Shown here: positions 23,770-31,298 of the stretch, piece after piece
How positions within the stretch are numbered: the stretch's first letter is position 1
Layout of the letters: each line of letters starts with the position of its first letter
The notes under the pieces: generated by a model
What the model saw: the letters and a program-made list of their open reading frames with translations, nothing else
Told to the model about the DNA's origin: nothing
Databases searched by the model: none
Program-made: the position numbers and the translations under genes
Assembly (NCBI RefSeq): GCF_028446585.1
Contig: NZ_JAPFQL010000011.1
Location: 62,001 to 126,000, forward strand
DNA: 64,000 nucleotides
Direction of reading: 5' to 3'
Source of the DNA: Intrasporangium calvum
GTDB taxonomy: Bacteria; Actinomycetota; Actinomycetes; Actinomycetales; Dermatophilaceae

Positions 23770-24705
23770 GTGGACGTGCTGAGCCCAGGGATTTGGCGGT
23801 ACGAGACGGCCAACGCCAAGCTCCTTGAGGGGGAGTGGTGGGTGATGCTCCCGGGCCAGCCCGAGTTGGTGTCGCCGAGAGGCGTGCGGCCGGACGACGA
23901 CTACGACAGTCGGGCTCGTCCGTTGGGGGACACCCTTCACGAGGTGATGACTCACCTTGGCGAGCTCGAGATGATGGAGCGCGAGGCAGCTGCCCAGCAG
24001 CTCGCGTCTCACTGCAGACTCTTCGGCGCACCTGACCTGTGCGGCGAGCATGGTTTGCCGCTCTGGCATGACGGACCACGCGTCCGTCGGGCATCGTCTA
24101 GGCAGTTCGGCTCCCTGAACCCATCATGCGCCCCAGGCACCGGTCCAGATGGTGCGCTGGGACTCAAGGTTTCGGCCGTGACCAAGTTCGTGAAGCATCT
24201 CCGGGGCCTCGAGCACATCGCCGACCACCTACGACTGCGCAGAGAACGGACTCCCGACTGGATGGTCGATGACGTACTCAAGGGTGGGATCCTCGACGAG
24301 CACTATGTAAGAAGAGTCCGAGAGGCCCGCGAGAGGGGCGATTTCGACCAGGATGCGACGCGTCATCTGTTGACCTACTCACTCGATCGCGTAATGGCCT
24401 CTAGCTGGCTGGCGCCGACGATGCGTTGGCCAAAGCAGAGACGGCCCGAACTGGCGCTGGTCGCGAACACGACGTGCGCCCTCTACGTCGCCGATGTGCT
24501 GGCCCACGTGGGAGCTCCAGATGATGCCGATCGGACGTACGTCTGCTCGGCGTGCAGTATGCCGTTCACTCCCAAGCGGAGGCTGAAGGAGAGTGAGGGC
24601 ACGTACTGTCGCAAGCCCGAGTGCCAGAGGGAACGCAATCGACTGAAGCAGGTGCGTCGTCGTGAAAGGGAGACGGCAAATGGCAAGCATCGCGAAGAGG
24701 CCTGA
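23770..24705 (+). CDS. Unknown protein with C-terminal zinc finger, upstream of the integrase (311 aa)
   Basis: A GTG start with a good ribosome-binding site. The C-terminus has Cys259, Cys262, Cys280 and Cys285 (C-x2-C-x17-C-x4-C) within C-S-A-C-S-M-P-F-T-P and Y-C-R-K-P-E-C-Q-R-E-R. A basic tail follows (R-N-R-L-K-Q-V-R-R-R-E-R). The rest is helical, with no catalytic motif that I recognise. It resembles CGNR-type zinc fingers only in layout. It overlaps the integrase start by 26 bp, so the two are co-expressed, and it may be a regulator or recombination accessory factor. Confidence 0.7.
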   Translation: MDVLSPGIWRYETANAKLLEGEWWVMLPGQPELVSPRGVRPDDDYDSRARPLGDTLHEVMTHLGELEMMEREAAAQQLASHCRLFGAPDLCGEHGLPLWHDGPRVRRASSRQFGSLNPSCAPGTGPDGALGLKVSAVTKFVKHLRGLEHIADHLRLRRERTPDWMVDDVLKGGILDEHYVRRVREARERGDFDQDATRHLLTYSLDRVMASSWLAPTMRWPKQRRPELALVANTTCALYVADVLAHVGAPDDADRTYVCSACSMPFTPKRRLKESEGTYCRKPECQRERNRLKQVRRRERETANGKHREEA

Positions 24706-25801
24706 CGGCCGATGGAGAGCCCGCTACCGCGACGACGCTGGCAAGGAGCATGCGAGGCACTTCTCGCGCAAGTTCGATGCCCAGCGATGGCTTGACGAGG
24801 TCACGACCGCTGTCGTGACGGGGACGTACGTCGACCCGAGTGCCGGCAAGATCACGTTCTCGAGGTTTTACGCGGACTGGTCCGTTCGCCAACTCTGGGT
24901 CGCGTCGACAAGAGACAACGCGGACCGCACGATCAAGGCCGTGCCCTTCGGGGACCTGCCAATGAAGACCATCCGGCGGTCCCACGTCGAGGCATGGGTC
25001 AAGTCCATGAGCGTGGACGGTCTGGCCGCGACGACGATCAAGACCAAGTTCGTGATCCTTCGCTCGGTGTTCCGTGCGGCCGTCAAGGACAAGGTGATCG
25101 CGGCCGACCCGGCCGATGGCGTGGTCCTGCCGCGCGCGCGGAAGCCTGAGGCTGCCATGCGGGTTCCGAATGTTGAGGAGGTCGGGCGACTGCTGGCGTG
25201 TGCGGACAGTGGGCGCGTCTCGTCGCGAAAGGGTTTTCGGCCGTATGTTGCTCTGTGTGCTTTCGCCGGTCTCCGGCTCGGGGAGGCGTCCGGCCTGCAA
25301 GTCACAGACATCGACTTTCTGCGGCGTGAACTGAAGGTGTCCCGCCAGATCCAGCGAGACGGCCGGGGCTACATGGTTGCGCCCCCGAAGTACGGATCAG
25401 AGCGTGTCGTCTCTCTCCCGGACGAGTTGCTGGCGCTGCTGTCAGAGCATGTGAAGTCACTCACCGATGAGACGCCGGAGCCGTGGCTCTTCTCGATAGA
25501 CGGTCTGCCGATGCATGACAACGCGGTGACATGGCGATGGAGGGCGACCAGGAAGTCGGCCGGCCTCGAGTGGGTGCGCCTTCATGACCTGAGGCACTTC
25601 TACGCGAGCGGGCTGATCGCGGACGGGTGCAGCGTCGTGACGGTCCAGCGAGCACTCGGGCACGCCACGGCCACCACCACCTTGAGCACCTATGCACACC
25701 TGTGGCCCACGGCAGGGGACCAGACCAGGAAGGCTGCGGCAGGCCTCATGCGGGCGGCCTTGGCCCCTCCTGCGGACTCACTGCGGACCGCGGAGCCCTA
25801 A
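24680..25801 (+). CDS. int: Tyrosine site-specific integrase
   Basis: The integrase inserts and excises the element by recombination at the menB core. The 373 residues show an N-terminal arm-binding region (A-S-I-A-K-R-P-D-G-R-W-R-A-R-Y), a core-binding domain (about 60-150), and the catalytic set Arg199 (F-A-G-L-R-L-G-E), Lys237, His302-x2-Arg305 (L-H-D-L-R-H), His328 (L-G-H-A) and nucleophile Tyr338. The ATG at 24680 is chosen because GGGAG lies 7-8 nt upstream; a GTG at 24662 is possible. The gene ends 35 bp from the right core, the usual place for an integrase. All catalytic residues are intact. Confidence 0.93.
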   Translation: MASIAKRPDGRWRARYRDDAGKEHARHFSRKFDAQRWLDEVTTAVVTGTYVDPSAGKITFSRFYADWSVRQLWVASTRDNADRTIKAVPFGDLPMKTIRRSHVEAWVKSMSVDGLAATTIKTKFVILRSVFRAAVKDKVIAADPADGVVLPRARKPEAAMRVPNVEEVGRLLACADSGRVSSRKGFRPYVALCAFAGLRLGEASGLQVTDIDFLRRELKVSRQIQRDGRGYMVAPPKYGSERVVSLPDELLALLSEHVKSLTDETPEPWLFSIDGLPMHDNAVTWRWRATRKSAGLEWVRLHDLRHFYASGLIADGCSVVTVQRALGHATATTTLSTYAHLWPTAGDQTRKAAAGLMRAALAPPADSLRTAEP

Positions 25802-25822
25802 AGTGCCGCTGACCTGCGAAGA
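25771..25822 (+). other. Right arm-type integrase-site candidates
   Basis: TGCGGACT (25771-25778) and TGCGGACC (25782-25789) repeat with an 11-bp period inside the end of int. TGACCTGCGAAGA (25810-25822) lies 14 bp from the core. Both motifs recur at the left end (3131-3206) in the same orientation. Confidence 0.65.
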
Positions 25823-25831
25823 CACCGGGGC

Positions 25832-26767
25832 TTAGTAGTACCAGGGGAACGGCGTCCAGTCGGGGTCGCGCTTCTCGAGGAACTGGTCTCGTCCCTCGAC
25901 GGCCTCATCCGTCATGTAGGCCAGCCGCGTCGCCTCCCCGGCGAAGACCTGCTGGCCCATCAGCCCGTCGTCGGTGAGGTTGAAGGCGAACTTCAGCATC
26001 CGCTGCGCCTGCGGGCTCTTGCCCATGATCTCGGAGGCGGCCTGGAGGGCCTCCTTCTCGAGGTCGGCGTGGTCGGCGACGATGTTGACCGCGCCCATCC
26101 GGTGCATGTCCTCGGCGGTGTAGGTGCGCCCCAGGTGGAAGATCTCGCGGGCGAACTTCTGGCCGACGGACTTGGCCAGGTAGGCAGATCCGTAGCCGCC
26201 GTCGAAGGACCCGACGTCCGCGTCGGTCTGCTTGAAGCGGGCGTGCTCGCGCGACGCGATCGTGAGGTCGCAGATGACGTGGAGCGAGTGGCCCCCGCCC
26301 GCGGCCCAGCCGTTGACGACGGCGATGACGATCTTGGGCATCGTCCGGATGAGTCGCTGGACCTCGAGGATGTGCAGGCGGCCGCCCTGCGCCTTGACGC
26401 GCGCCTCGTCGACCGTTTCGGCGGTCTCACCGTCGGCGTACTGGTAGCCGGAGCGGCCCCGGATCCGCTGGTCGCCGCCCGAGCAGAAGGCCCACTTGCC
26501 GTCCTTGGGTGACGGTCCGTTGCCGGTGATGAGCACGACGCCGACGTCCGGGGTCATCCGGGCGTGGTCGAGGGCCCGGTAGAGCTCGTCGACCGTGTGC
26601 GGTCGGAAGGCATTGAGCACCTCTGGCCGATCGAAGGCGACCCGCACGACACCGGACTCCGGACGCGGACGGCCCTCGACATGGCGGCGCCGGTGGTACG
26701 TGATGTCGGTGAAGTCGAAACCGGGGACGACGTCCCACTCGGCCGGGTCGAAGATCTCGCTGCTCAC
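25832..26767 (-). CDS. menB: 1,4-dihydroxy-2-naphthoyl-CoA synthase (MenB)
   Basis: MenB closes the second aromatic ring of menaquinone from o-succinylbenzoyl-CoA. The 311 residues carry crotonase-fold motifs: F-C-S-G-G-D-Q, N-G-W-A-A-G-G-G-H-S-L-H and D-V-G-S-F-D-G-G-Y-G, with the typical C-terminus F-P-W-Y-Y. The gene starts with GTG 6 nt after TAGGGT, so it is probably leaderless. Its 3' end is the integration site of the 22.8-kb element. The displaced native end read F-P-W-Y-F, so integration changed one residue. menC, menD and menF lie nearby. Confidence 0.95.
   Translation of the reverse strand: MSSEIFDPAEWDVVPGFDFTDITYHRRRHVEGRPRPESGVVRVAFDRPEVLNAFRPHTVDELYRALDHARMTPDVGVVLITGNGPSPKDGKWAFCSGGDQRIRGRSGYQYADGETAETVDEARVKAQGGRLHILEVQRLIRTMPKIVIAVVNGWAAGGGHSLHVICDLTIASREHARFKQTDADVGSFDGGYGSAYLAKSVGQKFAREIFHLGRTYTAEDMHRMGAVNIVADHADLEKEALQAASEIMGKSPQAQRMLKFAFNLTDDGLMGQQVFAGEATRLAYMTDEAVEGRDQFLEKRDPDWTPFPWYY
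25837..25850. other. Right attachment-site core in menB
   Basis: AGTACCAGGGGAAC, identical to 3069-3082. On the minus strand it encodes the F-P-W-Y of the MenB C-terminus. The element supplies the final Tyr codon and TAA stop, so menB remains complete after integration. Confidence 0.88.
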
Positions 26768-26800
26768 GGGCCGACCCTAGCGGGCGGCTAGGGTCGGCCC
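26768..26800. promoter_or_regulatory. Mirror-image divergent leaderless promoters of menB and the Nudix gene
   Basis: The 33-bp gap is a perfect inverted repeat: GGGCCGACCCTAGC (26768-26781), a 5-nt centre, and GCTAGGGTCGGCCC (26787-26800). Each arm carries TAGGGT as a -10 element followed by exactly CGGCCC and then a start codon, GTG for menB and ATG for the Nudix gene. The -35 regions must overlap the opposite gene's first codons, so the two promoters may compete. Confidence 0.75.
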
Positions 26801-27382
26801 ATGCCCATCCCGCCCTATGTCGCCCACCTGCGCACCAAGGTCGGCCAGGACCTGCTGTGGCTGCCCGGCGCCACCGCGGTGGTGCTGCGTCCGGCGACGG
26901 AGGGCGCCGACGAGGGCACTGAGGTCGGCGTTGAGGACGGCGCTGAGGACGGCGCTGAGGACGGCACTGACAGGGCCGGTTACGAGGTGCTCCTCATCCG
27001 GCGGGCCGACAACGGGGAGTGGACGCCGGTCACCGGCATCGTCGACCCGGGAGAGGACCCGCACGTGACGGCTGTGCGCGAGGTTCTCGAAGAAGCGTCG
27101 GTCGTGGTCGAGGTGGAACGCCTCGTCTGGGTGTCGGCCGGACCTCCCGTCGTTCACGACAACGGCGACGTGGCGCAGTATCTCGACCACACGTTCCGAT
27201 GCCGCTGGGTGTCCGGGAAGCCCCGTCCGGGCGACGACGAGGCGACCGAGGCTCGATGGCACCGACTCCATGCGCTGCCCGCGATGCGACGGCACTTCCT
27301 CGACCGGATCGCTTGCGCTGTCGACAACCCCCGGGACGTGCGGCTGGGAGGGTGGACCAGCTCGTCACGAGACGTGTCGTAG
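26801..27382 (+). CDS. Nudix hydrolase
   Basis: The Nudix box G-x5-E-x7-R-E-V-L-E-E-A-S-V is present (G-I-V-D-P-G-E ... R-E-V-L-E-E), with Ser in place of the usual final Gly. Nudix enzymes hydrolyse nucleoside-diphosphate-linked compounds. The 193-residue protein carries an acidic insertion near residues 35-60 encoded by a 12-bp tandem repeat (E-D-G-A-E-D-G-A-E-D-G), probably a surface loop. It is divergent from menB with a shared leaderless promoter region. The substrate cannot be predicted. Confidence 0.9.
   Translation: MPIPPYVAHLRTKVGQDLLWLPGATAVVLRPATEGADEGTEVGVEDGAEDGAEDGTDRAGYEVLLIRRADNGEWTPVTGIVDPGEDPHVTAVREVLEEASVVVEVERLVWVSAGPPVVHDNGDVAQYLDHTFRCRWVSGKPRPGDDEATEARWHRLHALPAMRRHFLDRIACAVDNPRDVRLGGWTSSSRDVS
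26915..26970. repeat. 12-bp tandem repeat inside the Nudix gene
   Basis: GGCGCTGAGGAC occurs twice exactly (26939-26962), preceded by GGCACTGAGGTC and GGCGTTGAGGAC and followed by a partial copy. The unit is a multiple of three and adds an acidic E-D-G-A loop, so copy-number change would keep the frame. Confidence 0.85.
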
Positions 27383-28246
27383 GTCGAGCTCCAGGTCAGT
27401 CGGCTGGGTGGATTCTCGGGCGACCACCTGGGCCTCGGCCTCCCGCGCCCTGTCCCGGAGGGAGCAGATCTCCCGCTTCGTCCGGGAGGTGAGGAGGTCG
27501 GTGCGTGCGAGGACCTCGAGGTCCAGGGCACCCGCGGGTCGCCTCACCCACGCTGGCTGCGGCACGCCGAGCAGGCGGTTGACGGCGTGGGCCCGCGACG
27601 AGGGGAATCCGGAGAGGCCGAGCCGGGCGGTGAGCTCCTTCTGGGTCAGCGGGCCGATCGGGGGTTTGAGCCCGTTGGCCCGGATCAGGGTCCAGCTGAT
27701 GGCTGCGGCGGTCTGGGCGGGGTCGATGGAGGAGCCGTTGCGAAACAGGTGGGGCCCCGCGGCGGTGAGGGCTCGACGGAAGGCCGTGCGCAGCTCCACG
27801 TCGAAGAAGGTGTCGGCGATCCCGTCCAGATGCGCCACGGTCCTGCGAAACCGGGCGACGACGTCCCCGTCGCCGAACGCGAGCTCCGGCAGCTCGAACT
27901 CCTCGTCCGGGAGCGGGTCGGCAGCCAGGGACGCGAGGACATCCGACCCGCCCACGACATGCTCGAGCCATCGCACCGTCTCGACCCAGGGCCGGGGCTC
28001 CGGGACCGGCTTGGGTTCCTCCCGCCACGGTCGGTGCGACCGCTCCACCCGCGGGTCGTGGCGCCACGGCGAATCATGCAGTGACTCCTGCCACGTGTCG
28101 ATGACCCGCCCGTCGACGAGCACGACGTACGCCACCGTCCGGTCGGGGGAGGGTGGCTGGTCCATGAGCCAGTAGGGCGGAACCGGGTCGTCCATCTCGT
28201 AGGACTCGGCCCGCCACGGGTCGTCCATCCAGCTCGAGCCGTCCAT
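27365..28246 (-). CDS. Unknown protein with possible C-terminal HTH (293 aa)
   Basis: The ATG at 28246 follows GAGGAAGG. The N-terminal third is acidic and Pro/Trp-rich (W-M-D-D-P-W-R-A-E-S-Y) and includes V-A-Y-V-V-L-V-D-G-R-V-I-D-T-W. The C-terminal part has L-T-Q-K-E-L-T-A-R-L-G-L-S-G-F-P-S-S-R-A, which could be a helix-turn-helix, and ends in a charged helix (R-D-R-A-R-E-A-E-A). It overlaps the end of the convergent Nudix gene by 18 bp. No family is recognised. Confidence 0.65.
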   Translation of the reverse strand: MDGSSWMDDPWRAESYEMDDPVPPYWLMDQPPSPDRTVAYVVLVDGRVIDTWQESLHDSPWRHDPRVERSHRPWREEPKPVPEPRPWVETVRWLEHVVGGSDVLASLAADPLPDEEFELPELAFGDGDVVARFRRTVAHLDGIADTFFDVELRTAFRRALTAAGPHLFRNGSSIDPAQTAAAISWTLIRANGLKPPIGPLTQKELTARLGLSGFPSSRAHAVNRLLGVPQPAWVRRPAGALDLEVLARTDLLTSRTKREICSLRDRAREAEAQVVARESTQPTDLELDLRHVS

Positions 28247-28435
28247 CGCATCGCCTTCCTCGGGGCTTCGGGGTGATGCCCCGACTGTTCCCCGGGGCCC
28301 CGAGACCAGCCACCGCGCAACCGCCCGGTTGTGGACAACCGGGCCCGGTCCAGGGGGATGTGGATACCGCCTGCGGGTTCTGCCGGCGGTCGGACAGGAT
28401 GGGACGACCTGATGACATCGAGCAACGGAGGCCCC

Positions 28436-29488
28436 ATGCCGACCCAGACGTCCACCATCACGCCGCCCGACGAGCGGACCCACGCGGCCGCTCTCGAGCG
28501 GCTCGACGGCCTCGCGAAGCCGCTCGGGTCCCTCGGACGTCTGGAGCAGGTGGGCGCGTGGCTGGCCGCGTGTCAGGGCGTCTGTCCGCCGGACCCCATC
28601 GAGCGGGTGCGGGCCGTCGTCCTCGCAGGGGACCACGGGGTCACCGACTCCGGCGTCTCCGCCTACCCCAAGGACGTGACCGCCGCGATGGTGCACGCCT
28701 TCGTCGCGGGAGTCGCGGGCGTCAGCGTCCTGGCCCGACAGCACGGCGCGACCGTGCGCGTCCTCGACATCGGCGTCGACGCGGACCTCTCGAGCGCCCC
28801 CGGCGACGTCACGGCGCACAAGCTCACCCGCTCGTCCGGCCCGATCGACGTCACCGACGCGATCAGCCGTGATCTGGCCGAGAGGGCGATCGCTGTCGGC
28901 GCCGAGATCGCCGACGCCGAGGTCGACGCAGGCGCGCAGCTCCTGGTCCTCGGCGACATGGGCATCGGCAACACCACCCCGTCGGCCGCCCTCATCGCCT
29001 CGAGCCTCGGGCTGGAGGCCGACGCCGTCATCGGCCGCGGCACCGGCATCGACGATGCGGCCCGCGCCCGCAAGCTCGACGTCCTCGCCCGGGCCCTGGC
29101 GCGGGTCTGCGACGAGGACCGTCGCGTTGCCGACCCGGTCGCGCGCCTGGCGGCGCTGGGATCGGCCGACCTTGCGGCAGGGGCGGGCTTCCTCGTCCAG
29201 GCCGCCCGTCGTGGTGTGCCGGTCCTCCTCGACGGGGTCATCGCGTGCGCCGAGGCCCTGGTCGCAGCGGACCTCGCCCCCGGCGCGCAGGCGTGGTTCG
29301 TCGCAGGCCACCGCTCTCCGGAGCCGGCCCAGGCCCACGCGCTCGCGGCTCTCGGCCTGGAGCCGATCCTCGACCTCGGGATGCGTCTCGGCGAGGGCTC
29401 GGGCGCCATGGCCGCAGTGCCGCTCGTGCGGTCCGCAGCCCTGCTCATGCGCGAGATGGCCCTGCTCGCGGACCTCGTGGCGCCCTGA
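28436..29488 (+). CDS. cobT: Nicotinate-nucleotide--dimethylbenzimidazole phosphoribosyltransferase (CobT)
   Basis: CobT activates the lower-ligand base for cobalamin assembly. The 350 residues include the start L-A-K-P-L-G-S-L-G-R-L-E, A-G-D-H-G-V, the glycine-rich G-D-M-G-I-G-N-T-T-P-S-A-A and the C-terminal R-L-G-E-G-S-G-A-M holding the expected catalytic Glu. The ATG at 28436 is preferred for its GGAGG 4 nt upstream; an ATG at 28412 is in frame. No other cobalamin gene and no cobalamin riboswitch is seen here, so lower-ligand attachment in a salvage setting is likely. Confidence 0.93.
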   Translation: MPTQTSTITPPDERTHAAALERLDGLAKPLGSLGRLEQVGAWLAACQGVCPPDPIERVRAVVLAGDHGVTDSGVSAYPKDVTAAMVHAFVAGVAGVSVLARQHGATVRVLDIGVDADLSSAPGDVTAHKLTRSSGPIDVTDAISRDLAERAIAVGAEIADAEVDAGAQLLVLGDMGIGNTTPSAALIASSLGLEADAVIGRGTGIDDAARARKLDVLARALARVCDEDRRVADPVARLAALGSADLAAGAGFLVQAARRGVPVLLDGVIACAEALVAADLAPGAQAWFVAGHRSPEPAQAHALAALGLEPILDLGMRLGEGSGAMAAVPLVRSAALLMREMALLADLVAP

Positions 29489-29535
29489 CCGCAGCTTCAC
29501 CGGCGTCGAGTCACCCCCTCAGTCATGATGTGGGG

Positions 29536-30540
29536 GTGACCGACCTGCCAGCCGCCGCCGCGCTCCTCGAGGGGGCGCACGTCGTGTCGATACCGATGCG
29601 CGTGCGCTTCCGCGGGGTCGAGGTGCGGGAGGCCCTCGTCTTCGAGGGCCCGTCCGGCTGGGGCGAGTTCGCGCCCTTCCCGGAGTACGGCGACGACGAG
29701 GCCTCCCGATGGCTCGCCGCCGGCATCGAGGAGGCCTATGCCGATCGCCCCGCCCCTGTGCGGGACGCCGTTCCCGTCAATGCCACCGTGCCGGCTGTCC
29801 GGCCGGAGCGGGTGCCAGAGGTCCTCGCTCGGTTCGTCGGCTGCACCACCGCCAAGGTCAAGGTCGCCGAGCCGGGCCAGTCCCTGGACGACGACCTCGA
29901 CCGCATCGCCGCGGTGCGGGACGCGATGGGGCCACAGGCCCGGATCCGGATCGACGCCAACGGGGCGTGGGACGTCGAGACGGCGACGGAGGCCCTGCGA
30001 AGGTCGGCGGCCCACGACCTCGAGTACGCCGAGCAGCCCTGCGCGACCGTCGACGAGCTCGCCGCGCTCCGAAAGCAGCTGGCCCGCAAGGGTATCGACG
30101 TCCCGATCGCCGCCGATGAGTCGATCCGCAAGGCCGAGGACCCCCTGCTCGTCGCCCGCCAGAACGCAGCCGACCTCATTGTCGTCAAGGTCGCCCCGCT
30201 GGGCGGGGTGACCGCCGCGCTCGAGATCGTCGAGGCCTGCGGGCTGCCCGCAGTGGTCTCGTCGGCCCTCGACACGAGCGTTGGCATCTCGGCCGGCGTC
30301 GCGCTCGCGGCAGCCCTTCCACACCTTGACCATGCCTGCGGCCTCGGCACCGTCGGCCTCTTCGTGACGGACGTGGCGGCCGAGCCGATGCGCCCCCACG
30401 ACGGCGTCCTGCGCCCGCGCCGAGTCGTGCCCGACCCGGACGTGCTCGTCTCCCTGGCCGCGCCGCCGGACCGGCAGCGATGGTGGCGCGACCGGCTCGC
30501 CCGCTGCCACGCAGTCCTGCGCTCCGGAGCGGTTCCATGA
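29536..30540 (+). CDS. menC: o-Succinylbenzoate synthase (MenC)
   Basis: MenC, an enolase-superfamily enzyme, dehydrates SHCHC to o-succinylbenzoate. The 334 residues show the K-x-K motif (T-A-K-V-K-V-A-E), metal ligands in R-I-R-I-D-A-N-G-A-W, Y-A-E-Q-P and A-D-E-S, and the second catalytic Lys in V-V-K-V-A-P. The GTG at 29536 starts the protein. Its stop overlaps the ATG of the BKACE gene (ATGA), so both are coupled. With menB, menD and menF nearby, it completes the route to dihydroxynaphthoate except menE and menH, which are not in the window. Confidence 0.93.
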   Translation: MTDLPAAAALLEGAHVVSIPMRVRFRGVEVREALVFEGPSGWGEFAPFPEYGDDEASRWLAAGIEEAYADRPAPVRDAVPVNATVPAVRPERVPEVLARFVGCTTAKVKVAEPGQSLDDDLDRIAAVRDAMGPQARIRIDANGAWDVETATEALRRSAAHDLEYAEQPCATVDELAALRKQLARKGIDVPIAADESIRKAEDPLLVARQNAADLIVVKVAPLGGVTAALEIVEACGLPAVVSSALDTSVGISAGVALAAALPHLDHACGLGTVGLFVTDVAAEPMRPHDGVLRPRRVVPDPDVLVSLAAPPDRQRWWRDRLARCHAVLRSGAVP

Positions 30541-31298
30541 TCACCGCGTGCCTCAACGGTGACCGAGCGCCCCGCGCGCACCCCCGCCTGCCGGTCACCC
30601 CGGATGCGGTGGCCCGCGCGGCCCGTGACGTCGTCGACGTCGGTGCCTTCATGGTCCACGTGCATCCGCGTGACGCCCAGGGGAGGGAGTCGCTCGACGT
30701 GGACGACGTCGTCGCCACGGTGGGTGCGATCCGTGCGCTCGTCCCGGACGTCCGCGTCAGCGTCACCACTCGTGACGGCATCGCCACGGACGAGCGCGAC
30801 AAGCTCGCGCAGATCCGCGCCTGGCCGGCTCCCGAAGACGGTGGCCCCGACTGCGCCACGGTCAACTGGCACGAGCCCGGCGCCGTGCGGCTGGCGGGCG
30901 TCCTGCGCACCACCGGGATCGCGGTCGAGGCCGGCATCTGGACTCCACACGCCGCGACGGCCTTCGTCTCGACGAACTGGCCGTGGCAGGTCGAGCGCGT
31001 CCTCGTCGAGGTGATCCCAGGGCACACGCGGGGGAGTGACGGCCTGTGGGCCTCGGAGCGGGTCCTCGCCGCCCTGGGCATGTCACCGGCGCCGGTCCTG
31101 GTCCACGGCGAACGAGCGTGGGCCTGGCCGGTGCTGCGCTGGGCGCAGCGGTCCGGCTATGACGTGCGGATCGGGTTGGAGGACACGTTGGTGCTGCCGG
31201 ACGGTCGCGAGGCACGCGACAACACCGAGCTCGTCGCCGCCGCCCTCGCGTCGGACGGCGGCGCGCCCACCCAGTGGCCGGTCCCGGACCCGCTCTAG
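30537..31298 (+). CDS. BKACE-family beta-keto acid cleavage enzyme (DUF849-like)
   Basis: The 253 residues contain the zinc-binding H-V-H-P-R-D near residue 40 and V-R-I-G-L-E-D-T near 225, both hallmarks of 3-keto-5-aminohexanoate cleavage (BKACE) proteins. These condense a beta-keto acid with acetyl-CoA to give acetoacetate and a new CoA ester. It is short for the family (usually about 270-310). It is coupled to menC by an ATGA overlap and ends 4 bp into the convergent menD stop. Why such an enzyme sits in a menaquinone cluster is unclear; the substrate is unknown. Confidence 0.85.
   Translation: MITACLNGDRAPRAHPRLPVTPDAVARAARDVVDVGAFMVHVHPRDAQGRESLDVDDVVATVGAIRALVPDVRVSVTTRDGIATDERDKLAQIRAWPAPEDGGPDCATVNWHEPGAVRLAGVLRTTGIAVEAGIWTPHAATAFVSTNWPWQVERVLVEVIPGHTRGSDGLWASERVLAALGMSPAPVLVHGERAWAWPVLRWAQRSGYDVRIGLEDTLVLPDGREARDNTELVAAALASDGGAPTQWPVPDPL

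Larger units (their letters stand above)
3069..25850. mobile_element. Integrated genetic element at the 3' end of menB (about 22.8 kb)
   Basis: Bounded by the 14-bp core repeat, with the integrase gene next to the right core, as is usual for tyrosine-integrase elements. Seen inside: integrase, AlpA/Xis-type HTH protein, primase-helicase with iterons, XRE regulator with dyad operator, serine resolvase, terminase-small-subunit-like HTH protein, a type I restriction-modification system, an Mrr-type nuclease, a nucleotidyltransferase-like pair, and many unknown small proteins. Not seen: FtsK/TraB-type translocase, relaxase, capsid or tail genes, transposase. The insertion replaces the last residue of MenB but restores its reading frame. 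The class (phage satellite, degraded integrative conjugative element, or decayed prophage) is inference. Confidence 0.87.

Noticed and set aside
25801-25860. tRNA gene as integration target
   Set aside because: The core repeat lies in menB codons; no tRNA-like fold or CCA end is seen at either boundary.
28247-28435. Cobalamin riboswitch upstream of cobT
   Set aside because: The region is short and I could not find the B12-box or a fitting hairpin set.
27365-29500. Very long minus-strand open frame including the 293-aa unknown gene
   Set aside because: Its upstream half is the antisense of cobT. The real gene most likely starts at the ATG at 28246 after GAGGAAGG.
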